DNA of 64,000 nucleotides from Semisulcospira habei (taxonomy: Eukaryota; Mollusca; Gastropoda; Semisulcospiridae): assembly GCA_036245525.1 (NCBI GenBank), contig BTPG01000007.1, forward strand, positions 124,089,571 to 124,153,570, read 5' to 3'. Made by a program: the position numbers and the translations under genes. Under the pieces are notes generated by a model that worked only from the letters and a program-made list of their open reading frames with translations, was not told the origin of the DNA and made no database searches. Every line of letters begins with the position of its first letter. The first letter of the stretch is position 1. Below, piece by piece: positions 62,700 through 64,000 of the stretch.

Positions 62700-63610
62700 C
62701 CACATATTATGGGTTAAGCATATATATTAGTCTGAGAAGTGAGAGCTGTTTTAGTCATTTCAGTTATGTGCACTGTTTACCCATGATATGATTTTTTTGA
62801 CATGAAGGAATCTTTCTGAGGACTACAGCAGAACCTGTTTTGAGTGGCCACCCTCATGATTGGTTACCTGTCGTATTAAAAGACCATCATTTGATTTAGA
62901 AATCTGAAAGTGAAAGCAACTCTAATGGTCTTTATAATGTCAGGTGGCATTTTTTTTGCCCTTTAAAAAGACTTTTATTATGAGAGCATTTGTCTTTTAA
63001 TAGTTAGCAGTTTAAAGGCCTTAAGATCTCCCAGAGCATTCTAAACATTGCATAATACTGTTTGACAAATATCGACACCTGATATAAACATGTTATGATG
63101 CCTCCTAACGAGTGGCTACGGTTGTTATTTTGTTCATAACTGCGTGATTACATTACTTTGTGTCCTTATTACCGCTGAAGCATGTGCGGCTCAACTCCGT
63201 CAAGCATCAGAGCCCTGGTAAAAGCTATTGAGACTGCAGGTCCTCGAGCAAAACAGAAAATAGCTGGCGATCTGATGTAACAGCCTTTATGGGGTTATGT
63301 AACAGTCAGGTGTCTTAATTTATCCGTCCATGGGTGAAACAAGCAGTTATGCCCGGAAATCAGTGTAAAAGGTTTGTACAGTCACCTCTGATGCATAATT
63401 AGTTTAAGATTAGTTTAAAAGGTGGTTGCTGAAAACAGATTTATTTTGGAGCTGAAAGTAAAAGTTTTTTTTTTTTCCAGTTTTTGCACTATGGCAGAAT
63501 CTACAGTGTGTTGGTGGTCTTGTCGTGTTAGTTTATTCCACCCCAGTATCAGCTTTAATCTGGTTTGAATTTTCTGTCAGTGATTACGATGTCGTTGATG
63601 TAGCTCAGCG
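62700..63610. other. Unassigned intronic sequence
   Basis: AT-rich with no open exon in phase 0 that could follow exon 2 of the plus-strand gene. A TTTTTTTTTTTTTCCAG acceptor-like site near 63478 is followed by stops in most frames. Confidence 0.35.
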
Positions 63611-64000
63611 TTAAATAATAATAATACCGGTTATTATATAGGCGCTTTTCCCCAATTCTGCGAATCGACTCAAAGCACCGCGAACTGAACCCAACACGCA
63701 CGCTCACGTGACACACACGCATTCACTCTGAAGGCACAGACACAGGACATTCACGTGGTGCGAAGGGTCAGCTCAGCTACTGAGGTTTCGGAAATTTTGA
63801 TCGCTTGTATTTGAAATTTATAACGTGGCCTGAAACCGGTACCAAAGTGGAGGAGGTGGAAGAACCGGAGTACCCGGAGAAAGAACCTCCGACGGTCCGC
63901 CCGAATTAACGGTGACACTTACTAGAGGAGAAAAATCCAACGCCGAAACCCGGAATCGAACCTCGCACCTTTAGCATTGGTGGCAGGCGTCTTAACCACT
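63611..64000 (-). mobile_element. tRNA-derived SINE (5' end cut by the window edge)
   Basis: On the minus strand the last bases read AGTGGTTAAGACGCCTGCC (box A region) and GGTTCGATTCC, a perfect pol III box B, as in tRNA-derived SINEs. The other end is GGCGCCTATATAATAACC followed by TATTATTATT. Complete body, tail at left. Confidence 0.75.

Noticed and set aside
63940..64000. tRNA gene on the minus strand
   Set aside because: Box A and box B are present, but it is fused to a SINE body with a TTA tail, and the acceptor stem is cut by the window edge.

Overview
This is an animal nuclear contig, with intron-split genes, tRNA-derived SINEs, DIRS, LINE, LTR and Polinton/Maverick elements. The repeat repertoire suggests a mollusc, probably a gastropod; that is inference. 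Two host genes are partly visible. The minus strand (2.9-19.7 kb) carries the 5' half of DNA2, the replication helicase/nuclease: 12 exons with canonical splice sites and matching phases encode a long N-terminal extension and the nuclease core. The helicase half lies left of the window. On the plus strand a second gene starts at 49947. Two in-phase exons encode a short basic, importin-beta-binding-like N-terminus, and the rest is not visible.

Most of the remaining sequence is nested mobile DNA. Three related DIRS-type tyrosine-recombinase retrotransposons (A 5856-11918 minus, B 19857-41690 minus, C 54979-61021 plus) each have inverted terminal repeats and an internal complementary region that joins the two ends, and all sit at AAA/TTT. 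DIRS A lies a few bases inside a DNA2 intron. DIRS B lies directly upstream of the first visible DNA2 coding exon and is split by a 15.6-kb Polinton (20681-36277). DIRS C sits inside a 3.3-kb RTE-like LINE, which is itself inside a short DNA transposon within an intron of the plus-strand gene.

The Polinton has 379-bp terminal inverted repeats and genes for protein-primed DNA polymerase B, a DDE integrase, a packaging ATPase, a major capsid protein and a probable penton, plus about eight structural or membrane proteins of unknown role. Most genes start right after an ATAAAA-ATG motif. The polymerase frame is interrupted by an 89-bp retroposon-like insert, and no maturation protease was recognised.

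Between 42.1 and 46.7 kb is a decayed Ty3/gypsy-type LTR element whose order (integrase before reverse transcriptase/RNase H) fits the Gmr1 group. Scattered through the unique DNA are at least three families of short near-perfect palindromic repeats. Their two arms differ between copies but stay complementary to each other; they are the least familiar signal here. Poly-G/C runs, microsatellites and SINE/LINE ends fill much of the rest.
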